In this document: one piece after another, positions 1 through 5,261 of the stretch | Numbering within the stretch: position 1 is the stretch's first letter | How the letters are laid out: each line of letters starts with the position of its first letter | Assembly: GCA_050115555.1 (NCBI GenBank) | Contig: JASFQI010000159.1 | Span: forward strand, 1-10,545 | Direction: 5' to 3' | DNA length: 10,545 bases | Origin: JASFQI01 sp050115555 | GTDB taxonomy: Bacteria; Desulfobacterota; DSM-4660; Desulfatiglandales; HGW-15 | Position numbers and translations under genes: made by a program | Notes under the pieces: generated by a model | Database searches by the model: none | What the model was told of the DNA's origin: nothing | Seen by the model: only the letters and a program-made list of their open reading frames with translations

Positions 1-1
1 G

Positions 2-1207
2 GACGGCATCGAGCTTTACCGCCGCATGGGGGAGATCCGCGAACCGCCCCCGTTCATCATCATGACGGCCTACGGCACAGTGAAATCAGCGGTCCAGGCC
101 ATGCGGGACGGGGTCTCGAACTACCTCATCAAGCCCCTGGATTTCGAAGAGCTCCTCATTGTCGTGAAAAAGGCCATTCGAGAGTCCGAGATGTCCAGGG
201 AGCTTTCCTCCCTCCAGCAGAGCCTGAGGGAGGAAAACGCGTTCCACGGGATCCTCGGCGCCAGCGAAGCCATGCGGGACATCTTCGAGATGGTCCGAAC
301 CGTGGGTGGCACGGACGCCTCCGTGATGATCTACGGGGAAACCGGCACCGGCAAGGAGCTCCTCGCCCGGGCCCTTCACGTGGAAAGCGCCCGAAGGGAC
401 CACGAGCTCGTGTGCATCAACTCGGCAGCGCTCACCGAGAGCCTGCTGGAGGCAGAGCTCTTCGGGTACGTCAAGGGGGCCTTTACCGGTGCGGACACCG
501 AGAAAAAGGGCCGGCTCGAGATGGCCGACGGTGGAACGCTCTTTCTGGACGAGATCGGGCACATGAGCCTGAGGCTCCAGAGCAAGCTCCTGCGCTTTCT
601 ACAGGAGAAGAAGCTGGAGCCGGTAGGAGGTGTGGAGTCCAAGCAGGTGGACGTGCGTATTCTCGCAGCCACCAACCTGGATCTTCAGGAGATGATCGAA
701 TCCGGCCGGTTTCTAAGAGACCTGTTCTACCGGCTCGAGGTGATCTCCATCCAGGTGCCCCCGCTCCGCGACAGACGGAACGACATTCCGCTCCTCGCAG
801 ACCATTACCTTCGGCACTATGTGAGACAGTACGGCAAGCCCCTGGAAGGCATCGCTCCGGAGGCCATGGCCCTCATGATGGCGTATTCCTGGCCGGGTAA
901 CGTGCGGGAGCTGAAAAACTGCATGGCCCGGGGTGTAATTCTTTCCAAAGGCAGGCGACTGACCCCGGAGGACTTACCGGAGACCATGCGGCCAGACGGG
1001 GGAGAAGCAGGGAATGGGCCCAGGGGAAAGGCGCTCATTGGAAGCCTTCCACAGGGAGGGGTCACCCTTCGGACCCTGGAGATGGAGTTGATTCAAAAAA
1101 CCCTGGAGCAGTGCGGAGGGAACAAGAGCCTCGCGGCGAGGCACCTGGGCATCTCCCGTAAGGCGCTCTATGAAAAGCTGGAGCGGTATGGAATCCCGGC
1201 GGGCTGA
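2..1207 (+). CDS. Sigma-54-dependent response regulator, NtrC family (5' partial)
   Basis: This is the C-terminal 401 residues of a two-component transcription activator; the frame is already open at the left edge. The first residues (DGIELYRR) and MTAYG and IKPLD are the second half of a receiver domain with its conserved Thr and Lys. The phosphorylated Asp lies before the window. Counting from the codon at position 2, an AAA+ domain follows: Walker A GETGTGKE at about 112-119, the sigma-54-contacting GAFTGA loop at 159-164, Walker B TLFLDE at 179-184, and WPGNVREL at 297-304. A Fis-type helix-turn-helix ends the protein (about 370-396, with NKSLAARHLGISRKALYEKL). Known for the family: phosphorylation by a histidine kinase drives ATP hydrolysis that opens sigma-54 promoters. 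The kinase is probably upstream, outside the window. Targets are unknown, and I see no convincing -24/-12 promoter in the window. It converges on the ATP synthase operon. Confidence 0.95.
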   Translation, partial: DGIELYRRMGEIREPPPFIIMTAYGTVKSAVQAMRDGVSNYLIKPLDFEELLIVVKKAIRESEMSRELSSLQQSLREENAFHGILGASEAMRDIFEMVRTVGGTDASVMIYGETGTGKELLARALHVESARRDHELVCINSAALTESLLEAELFGYVKGAFTGADTEKKGRLEMADGGTLFLDEIGHMSLRLQSKLLRFLQEKKLEPVGGVESKQVDVRILAATNLDLQEMIESGRFLRDLFYRLEVISIQVPPLRDRRNDIPLLADHYLRHYVRQYGKPLEGIAPEAMALMMAYSWPGNVRELKNCMARGVILSKGRRLTPEDLPETMRPDGGEAGNGPRGKALIGSLPQGGVTLRTLEMELIQKTLEQCGGNKSLAARHLGISRKALYEKLERYGIPAG

Positions 1208-1268
1208 GGTCGCGCCGCAGTCAAGAAGACGTCGTCTCATCGATCGCAGGAGCTGAGGCAGCGGTGAA

Positions 1269-1296
1269 ATCGGCATGAGCCCCTCGGCTCCCCGAT
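1269..1296. terminator. Candidate stem-loop in the convergent gap
   Basis: The 108-base gap between the response regulator stop and the atpF stop contains a compound hairpin. The outer stem is atcgg (1269-1273) with ccgat (1292-1296); the inner stem is gagcc (1277-1281) with ggctc (1286-1290) around a cctc loop. It sits where both convergent transcripts must end. Neither strand has a good T run after the stem, so factor-independent termination is doubtful. No other feature is visible in this gap. Confidence 0.35.
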
Positions 1297-1315
1297 AAAG
1301 GATGAAAATCTCTTG

Positions 1316-1936
1316 TTACAGGGTACGTGTGCTCACGCTCCCCTGCTCTTGGAGTTTGCCCACGAACCCCTGGAGGAGTTGGTCGTTGTCCTGATCCGAA
1401 AACGAGGCCTGAAGCCTTTCCTCGGCCAGGCCCAGGGCGCGCTCCGCGAGGTTGTCGTTGAGCCGTCGCCTGGCCCCTTCCAGCTTGATCTCGGTCTCGC
1501 TTTTCGCCTGAGCGATCATCTGATCGGCCGTGCTTCTTGCATCCTCTAGGATGCGTTCTTTCTCCTTCTCCCCCATCTCGAGGATGTTTTTTCGCAGGTC
1601 CTCGAGCCCTCCCTCGATATCCTCCAGCTTTTTTGCCTCCTCCTGAAGTCGCATCTTGGAGACATTGAGGTCTTTCTCGATTTCGTGAAGGGTCTTCTCA
1701 ACGCGATTGCTCTCGCCGCGCAGGAAGTTCATTAAAGGAGTCTTCCCATATTTCAGGAACAAAAACACAAGGATGCCGAAGTTCACCCATCGCAGAATCA
1801 GGTCCCAGATCTTCCGCCCCTCGCTGATTTTCTCAGCGGCCACCGCATCCGCGGGCAGGAGCCCGAGGAGCACGACCGCAGAAGCGATCCCGACGAAAGC
1901 CCCAAGCATCATGTTCACGGCGATCCGTCGTCTCAA
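1316..1936 (-). CDS. atpF: F-type ATP synthase subunit b
   Basis: This 206-residue protein is a peripheral-stalk subunit of a rotary ATPase. It has a hydrophobic N-terminal stretch (about 9-30) ending in ADAVAAE, which resembles a cleavable signal peptide. A membrane helix follows at about 46-62 (ILRWVNFGILVFLFLKY), then about 130 residues of charged, heptad-like coiled coil. The N-terminal extension plus helix is common for b subunits in deltaproteobacteria. The start is a TTG at 1934-1936 that overlaps the stop of the upstream b' gene (TTGA). A perfect AGGAGG lies eight bases upstream, so this start is preferred to the internal ATGs at residues 9-10. It is the last gene of the operon. No delta, alpha, gamma, beta or epsilon gene follows, so the stalk must bind an F1 encoded elsewhere. 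Confidence 0.9.
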   Translation of the reverse strand: MRRRIAVNMMLGAFVGIASAVVLLGLLPADAVAAEKISEGRKIWDLILRWVNFGILVFLFLKYGKTPLMNFLRGESNRVEKTLHEIEKDLNVSKMRLQEEAKKLEDIEGGLEDLRKNILEMGEKEKERILEDARSTADQMIAQAKSETEIKLEGARRRLNDNLAERALGLAEERLQASFSDQDNDQLLQGFVGKLQEQGSVSTRTL

Positions 1937-2364
1937 TGGCTTATCCTCCTGCCGGCGATCTTATCGGCGATTTCCTCGGCCAGGGCGGCCGCTTCCTGGT
2001 TCAGGGCCTGTTCGGCCTTTTCCATCTGCGACTGGACCTCGGCATCGATACGCTCACGAATGCCCGCCACCTCCCTGCGGGTCTCGTCGAAGATCCCTTC
2101 GGCCTCGGCCACCGCCTGCTCCTTGAGCTGGGCGCGCTCCTGGGCAGCGCCCCGCCGGGTCTTCATCTCCATGGCGTGTCGTTCCTCCACCAGGCGTTCC
2201 GCCTCGACGAGCATTTCCTCGGAATCCTTCCTCGCCTTGACGATGTACTGATCCCGCTCCTGCATCTGGTTCATAAGCGGACGCAGCATGAGGCGGTTCA
2301 GTACGAACACCAGGATGAGGAAATGGATAATCTGTACAACGAGCGTTGCATTGATGCTAATCAT
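1933..2364 (-). CDS. atpF': F-type ATP synthase subunit b' (b-like)
   Basis: This 143-residue protein is the second, divergent peripheral-stalk subunit. Organisms with both b and b' build a heterodimeric stalk. The N-terminal membrane segment is residues 5-24 (NATLVVQIIHFLILVFVLNR), followed by the LRPLMNQMQERDQYI junction typical of b/b' chains and then a long Glu/Ala/Arg-rich coiled coil to the C-terminus. There is no signal-like extension, unlike the following b. It starts with ATG 24 bases after the c-subunit stop, with a modest GGTGA-type ribosome site. Its stop overlaps the TTG start of b, which suggests translational coupling and equal amounts of the two stalk proteins. Confidence 0.9.
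   Translation of the reverse strand: MISINATLVVQIIHFLILVFVLNRLMLRPLMNQMQERDQYIVKARKDSEEMLVEAERLVEERHAMEMKTRRGAAQERAQLKEQAVAEAEGIFDETRREVAGIRERIDAEVQSQMEKAEQALNQEAAALAEEIADKIAGRRISH
1945..1950 (-). promoter_or_regulatory. Ribosome binding site that fixes the TTG start of atpF
   Basis: On the minus strand this is AGGAGG, inside the last codons of b', with an eight-base spacer to the TTG at 1936. The spacing and perfect match make the non-ATG start the best choice. Confidence 0.75.
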
Positions 2365-2388
2365 GGTCCGTCACCGTCCGTAAGGCCT

Positions 2389-2637
2389 TTACACGACGAA
2401 CAGAAGGAGCAGTGCGACGACCAGCGAGTAAATCCCGGTGGACTCGGACACGGCCTGACCCACGAGCATGGTTCGGGTCAGCAGGCCGGCTTCGTTCGGC
2501 TTTCTTCCGATGGCCTCACACGCCTTACCGCCGACGAATCCCTCGCCCACACCGGGTCCAATCGCGCCGAGCCCCATGGCGATACCCGCACCCAAGAAAG
2601 CCAGTCCTTGAATGAAATCCTGTCCAGAGATATCCAT
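2389..2637 (-). CDS. atpE: F-type ATP synthase subunit c, Na+-type, single hairpin
   Basis: This 82-residue proteolipid has two membrane helices (about 8-35 and 54-81) joined by the polar loop GRKPNE, which faces F1. It would form or share the rotor ring. The ion site is complete for Na+: Glu32 (GVGEG), Val63, Glu65, Ser66, Thr67 and Tyr70 (AVSESTGIY). These residues have the same numbers as the ligands of the Ilyobacter tartaricus c ring, except that Gln32 there is Glu here. A Glu at this place is known from the two-carboxylate Na+ rings of Fusobacterium nucleatum and Clostridium paradoxum. The length is normal. A perfect AGGAGG seven bases before the ATG suggests strong translation. It lies 40 bases after a fused four-hairpin homolog whose last hairpin is its closest relative in the window. 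Na+ specificity is inferred from residues, not shown. Confidence 0.95.
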   Translation of the reverse strand: MDISGQDFIQGLAFLGAGIAMGLGAIGPGVGEGFVGGKACEAIGRKPNEAGLLTRTMLVGQAVSESTGIYSLVVALLLLFVV

Positions 2638-2644
2638 GGCAAAA

Positions 2645-2650
2645 CCTCCT
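2645..2650 (-). promoter_or_regulatory. Strong ribosome binding site of the single-hairpin atpE
   Basis: AGGAGG on the minus strand with a seven-base spacer to the ATG at 2637. It fits a gene whose product would be needed in many copies per complex. The upstream fused gene has AGGTGA (3659-3664) with a nine-base spacer instead. Confidence 0.7.
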
Positions 2651-2677
2651 ATGAAATTCGATGGATCCTAATCCATT

Positions 2678-3649
2678 CTAAAATACGACGATCAGCAACA
2701 GAGAAACGATCAATGCATAAATGGATGTTGACTCGGTTACGGCCATGCCCACGAGCATGGTCCGAGTCAAAAGGCCCGTGGCTTCCTGATTCCGCGCCAC
2801 CCACTTCACCGCTCCCGCGGCCACGATGCCGAGCCCGATGCCCGGGCCGATCCCGCCGAACCCGGACGAGAGCCCTGCGGCCAGAAGCTTCAGGGAGTCG
2901 CTGAGCGCAAAGCTCTCCGGGAAACCGAAGAAGATGAGCAGCAGGCTCACCAGAAAGCCGTAAATCGTGGTGGACTGTCCCACGCTCATGCCGATCAGCA
3001 TGAGGCGCGTGGTGTCCTTTCCGGATACCGGATTTCGCGCAATGCCTTCCACGGCCTCTTCCGCGGTGAACCCGTTTCCCACACCCGATCCGATGGCCGC
3101 CAGCCCGGTCCCCAGCCCCGCACCGAGCATCGCACCCCACCCCGGATAGGTAGGAATACTCGAGAAATCGAGGAATATCAGGAGAAAGGCGGTCACCATG
3201 CCGAAAATCGCCGGCGTCTGAGCCACAGCGGAACCAATGAGCATGGTGGTCTGGATCCTACCGCTGTTTCCAGGCTGTCGTACGATCCCCTTACAGGCCG
3301 CCCCCCCGGGCATGCCGGACCCGAGCCCGGATCCAATGGCCGACAGGCCCATGGCCAACCCGGCGCCGATGGCCGACCACGCGGTCAACGCGGTAATGAC
3401 CTCGGGTTGACTGAACAGGAGAACGATCGCCACGACCAGCGCAAAGATCGCCGCTGATTCGGCAATGGCCTGGCCCACGAGCATGTTTTTTACGACTTCC
3501 CCGGCACTCTCGGGCTTCTGTGAAAGCGCCTCGCTCGCCTGGCCTGCCGTATATCCCTCCCCCAGGGCCGCACCGATGGCTCCGAACCCAATGGCCAACC
3601 CGGCTCCCAGGTAAAAACTCGCACTCGCAAATGTCGTCGCTTCCATCAT
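2678..3649 (-). CDS. Fused four-hairpin c-type proteolipid of a rotary ATPase
   Basis: This 323-residue membrane protein is made of four consecutive F-type c-subunit hairpins with almost nothing else. Hairpins span residues of about 12-80, 92-161, 172-242 and 253-323, giving eight helices. Each has a Gly-rich first helix (GAGLAIGFGAIG-like), a polar loop (SQKPES, VRQPGN, ARNPVS, ARNQEA) and a second helix. The helix-1 ion-site residue is Glu31, Ser111, Asn192, Leu273. The helix-2 residue is Glu64, Gln144, Gln225, Glu306. Hairpins 2 and 3 therefore lack any ion-binding carboxylate. Hairpin 4 keeps the ESTSIY motif, and hairpin 1 reads ESAAIF. Ordinary F-type c is about 80 residues. Family knowledge: V-type c and the c1 subunit of Acetobacterium woodii are two-hairpin fusions with one site. 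It starts four bases after the subunit a stop, so it is co-transcribed with a. Rotor membership is inferred. Confidence 0.93.
   Translation of the reverse strand: MMEATTFASASFYLGAGLAIGFGAIGAALGEGYTAGQASEALSQKPESAGEVVKNMLVGQAIAESAAIFALVVAIVLLFSQPEVITALTAWSAIGAGLAMGLSAIGSGLGSGMPGGAACKGIVRQPGNSGRIQTTMLIGSAVAQTPAIFGMVTAFLLIFLDFSSIPTYPGWGAMLGAGLGTGLAAIGSGVGNGFTAEEAVEGIARNPVSGKDTTRLMLIGMSVGQSTTIYGFLVSLLLIFFGFPESFALSDSLKLLAAGLSSGFGGIGPGIGLGIVAAGAVKWVARNQEATGLLTRTMLVGMAVTESTSIYALIVSLLLIVVF
2681..3616 (-). repeat. Four tandem c-hairpin coding repeats
   Basis: Coding units lie at about 3410-3616, 3167-3376, 2924-3136 and 2681-2893. They are aligned by the helix-2 site codons at 3458-3460 (Glu), 3218-3220 (Gln), 2975-2977 (Gln) and 2732-2734 (Glu). 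The spacing is 80, 81 and 81 codons. At DNA level they have diverged strongly; only short identical stretches remain (for example atggccaacccggc near 3352 and 3591). This makes a recent expansion or an assembly artefact unlikely. Confidence 0.9.
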
Positions 3650-3653
3650 CGGG

Positions 3654-4328
3654 TTACTTCACCTGAACAGAGATGTACACGAGGGTTAACATGGTGAACA
3701 CGAACGCCTGGATCGTTCCGATGAACAAGTTGAAAAACGCGATCAGGAACGGGGGAAGGATCAGGCTGTACACGAGGTGGGAAACCACCAGGACAATAAT
3801 CGCTCCCCCCATGATGTTGCCGTACAGACGAAAGGAGATGGACACCACCTTGGCAATCTCCCCGATCAGGTTCAGGGGCATCATGAAAAAAATCGGTTCG
3901 AAGTACTCCTTGGCGTAGGTGACGAACCCCTTTGCACGAATGCCCGAGTAGTGGGCGATGGCAAAGCCCATGATCCCGAGGCCCAACGGCGTGTTCAGAT
4001 CCTTGGTCGGTTCCTCCAGATGGGGGAACGTCCCGAGCCAGTTGCACAGGAGAAGGAACATGAACAGGATGCAAATGAGCGGAAAGTACTTCTTCGCCAT
4101 GTCCTCGTCCAGCGCATCCTTGGTCAACCCCCAGAACGCGTTGGCAATCAGCTCGCCCACGACCTGGAACGGGTTGGGAATGCGGCCGATCCGCCGAGTG
4201 GCAAGAAACCCGAACACGATCAGGGCCCCCATGACAATCCACGTCATGATCACGGTGTTCGTGTTGATGACGAGATTGATTCCTAGGAGTTCAATCGTAA
4301 TTTGAGGGAGATGGGTCAGTTCGTCCAT
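3654..4328 (-). CDS. atpB: F-type ATP synthase subunit a
   Basis: This 224-residue integral membrane stator subunit supplies the two ion half-channels against the c ring. The defining segment is residues 149-177 (MMPLNLIGEIAK, then SISFRLYGNIMGG). Arg167 is the essential arginine that faces the rotor carboxylate, equivalent to Arg210 in E. coli. The last helices carry FIGTIQAFVFTMLTLVYISV with Gln207, at the position of E. coli Gln252. The EPTKDLNTPLGLG segment at 106-118 is the usual loop before the central helices. Five to six membrane helices are visible. It begins 15 bases after the AtpI-like gene with a weak ribosome site and ends four bases before the fused proteolipid gene. It should contact whatever ring the two c-type genes form. 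Confidence 0.95.
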   Translation of the reverse strand: MDELTHLPQITIELLGINLVINTNTVIMTWIVMGALIVFGFLATRRIGRIPNPFQVVGELIANAFWGLTKDALDEDMAKKYFPLICILFMFLLLCNWLGTFPHLEEPTKDLNTPLGLGIMGFAIAHYSGIRAKGFVTYAKEYFEPIFFMMPLNLIGEIAKVVSISFRLYGNIMGGAIIVLVVSHLVYSLILPPFLIAFFNLFIGTIQAFVFTMLTLVYISVQVK

Positions 4329-4343
4329 GGCATGCTTTCCGTA

Positions 4344-4745
4344 TTACGTGTTTCGCGCGAAAGGAAGATGTTTGCGCAGGACCTGATCGAACAACAGGGT
4401 CATCTGAATCATGAACAGTCCGATGACCACGCCCACCAGGTGAATGGAGTCGAGCCGGAGGGACAGAATCAAGGGGATCGCCAGCAAGGCAAATCGAAAC
4501 ACGATGGAGCCCAGGGCTGCGGCACTCGCGCGCGTCCGTGAACTTGCCGCGTTCAGGGACATCAGGTGTGCCATGAGCACGAAGTTCACGATGCTGAAGA
4601 GCGTGCCCAGGACAAGCCCTTTTCCCAGGGCCTTCTCTCCAACCAGAATCAGTGCGACCGCCCCGATCACGGCGACCAGCATGGCTTGAGAGCAGACTCT
4701 TTTCTGTATCCCGCTAACCGTTTCCCGTCTCGTTTCCTTTTTCAT
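4344..4745 (-). CDS. atpI: ATP synthase subunit I-like membrane protein (AtpI)
   Basis: This 133-residue protein has a basic N-terminus (MKKETRRE) and four predicted membrane helices at about 20-36, 43-63, 77-96 and 102-122. KGLVLGTLFSIVNFVLMAH, RFALLAIPLILSL and GVVIGLFMIQMTLL resemble the ATP synthase I family that precedes atpB in many bacteria. Family members help assemble the c ring and may handle Mg2+. With two different c-type genes downstream, such a role is relevant here. The start is uncertain: ATG at 4745, or ATG at 4754 (three residues longer), which sits closer to an AAGGGG ribosome site. Either overlaps the upstream gene's stop by 32-41 bases. The frame runs open further upstream, but that part is the out-of-frame copy of the neighbouring gene. 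Confidence 0.8.
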   Translation of the reverse strand: MKKETRRETVSGIQKRVCSQAMLVAVIGAVALILVGEKALGKGLVLGTLFSIVNFVLMAHLMSLNAASSRTRASAAALGSIVFRFALLAIPLILSLRLDSIHLVGVVIGLFMIQMTLLFDQVLRKHLPFARNT

Positions 4746-4992
4746 CGGGATCATGCTTCCCCTTAGGATCGAGCACCTTTGTGATCTGCCGGTAGACGGT
4801 CCACCCCCCCCCGATGATTCCGAGGAGGATGAAAACGGTAATGAACAATCCCTTGGTTCCGAGCCAACGGTCCAGCAGGTACCCGATGGCAAAACAGAAC
4901 AGGATCGAACCGGCCATGGTCAGGCCCAGTTGGCTGACCAGGGCGATATCGTCGAACCAGTGGCCGTGTTTATCGAAATCGAAGAAGCCCAT
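4714..4992 (-). CDS. AtpZ/AtpI-type two-helix F0 accessory protein
   Basis: This 92-residue protein is the first gene of the F0 operon. It has two membrane helices, about 19-40 and 49-67. The linking GYLLDRWLGTKG and the ILLGIIGGGWTVYRQI second helix match the small 'F0F1-ATPase gene 1' family (AtpZ, also AtpQ of N-ATPases). The soluble tail is acidic and basic (DPKGKHDPDEKGNETGNG). Family members are linked to assembly and Mg2+ or Ca2+ handling of F0; this is family knowledge, not shown here. The ATG at 4992 follows GAGGAGGGG very closely. The next gene overlaps its 3' end by 32 bases, which suggests translational coupling. Confidence 0.8.
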   Translation of the reverse strand: MGFFDFDKHGHWFDDIALVSQLGLTMAGSILFCFAIGYLLDRWLGTKGLFITVFILLGIIGGGWTVYRQITKVLDPKGKHDPDEKGNETGNG

Positions 4993-5098
4993 GCCCCTCC
5001 TCTTCCATCAACGGCCCCGCACTGCCGCCTCAAAACCGCTCAGCGGACTTTGTGAAGATTGGAACATATAACGCAAATCCTCCAGCGTGTAAAGGGAA

Positions 5099-5151
5099 AA
5101 TATCCTACTATAGGAGTTTATATTGTAGGATATTGCTTTTCCAGCAATATC
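5099..5151. promoter_or_regulatory. Two overlapping, mutually exclusive inverted repeats upstream of the F0 operon
   Basis: The first repeat pairs aatatcctac (5099-5108) perfectly with gtaggatatt (5125-5134), ten bases with a 16-base spacer. The second pairs gatattgc (5129-5136) perfectly with gcaatatc (5144-5151), eight bases with a seven-base loop. They share 5129-5134, so in RNA only one could form at a time. A smaller third repeat (gcttc 5160-5164, gaagc 5172-5176) lies just upstream. Possible roles are an operator for a dimeric repressor or an RNA switch in the leader. No known riboswitch class is recognised. Confidence 0.45.
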
Positions 5152-5232
5152 AATTTATTGCTTCAATTTTCGAAGCTGGAACGAGTGCCTCACCCCCATT
5201 TTCAACGGAAACGAAGGAAAAAACGGGAACCG

Positions 5233-5260
5233 CGGATTCGGGTTTCGTGAAAAGAATCCG
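5233..5260 (-). terminator. Candidate terminator hairpin after the activator gene
   Basis: The hairpin starts one base after the TGA stop of the activator gene. Its stem is cggattc (5233-5239) with gaatccg (5254-5260), extended by tttc (5243-5246) with gaaa (5249-5252) around a gt loop. On the minus strand a run of six T (complement of 5218-5223) follows about nine bases beyond the stem. That distance is longer than in a classic intrinsic terminator. Confidence 0.4.
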
Positions 5261-5261
5261 T

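Larger units (their letters stand above)
4993..5261 (-). promoter_or_regulatory. AT-rich leader and probable promoter region of the F0 operon
   Basis: This 269-base gap lies between the activator stop and the first F0 gene, and contains no credible gene. Its core (5095-5170) is far more AT-rich than the surrounding coding DNA. On the minus strand it contains -10-like hexamers TACAAT (5122-5127) and TATAAA (5117-5122), but no good -35 box at 16-18 bases. A transcript from here would have a leader of about 120 bases. The inverted repeats listed separately overlap these hexamers. The promoter call rests on base composition and position only. Confidence 0.4.

Noticed and set aside
1936..2904. A + strand open frame of about 320 codons across the b' and c genes
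   Set aside because: It is antisense to three clearly identified F0 genes and has no family signature.
2678..3649. The fused proteolipid as an artefact of merging separate c genes or of misassembled repeats
   Set aside because: The frame is continuous with hydrophobic linkers and no stop. The four units differ strongly in DNA and protein, and spacing is regular at 80-81 residues, so neither collapse nor simple error explains it.
2678..3649. The proteolipid as a V- or A-type c subunit from a V/A-ATPase operon
   Set aside because: Its neighbours are F-type a, b' and b, and its loops and Gly-rich helices follow the F-type c pattern. No V/A-type gene is present.
5059..5151. A small + strand gene in the AT-rich gap
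   Set aside because: Short open frames there have no ribosome site and low-complexity content, and they overlap the inverted repeats.
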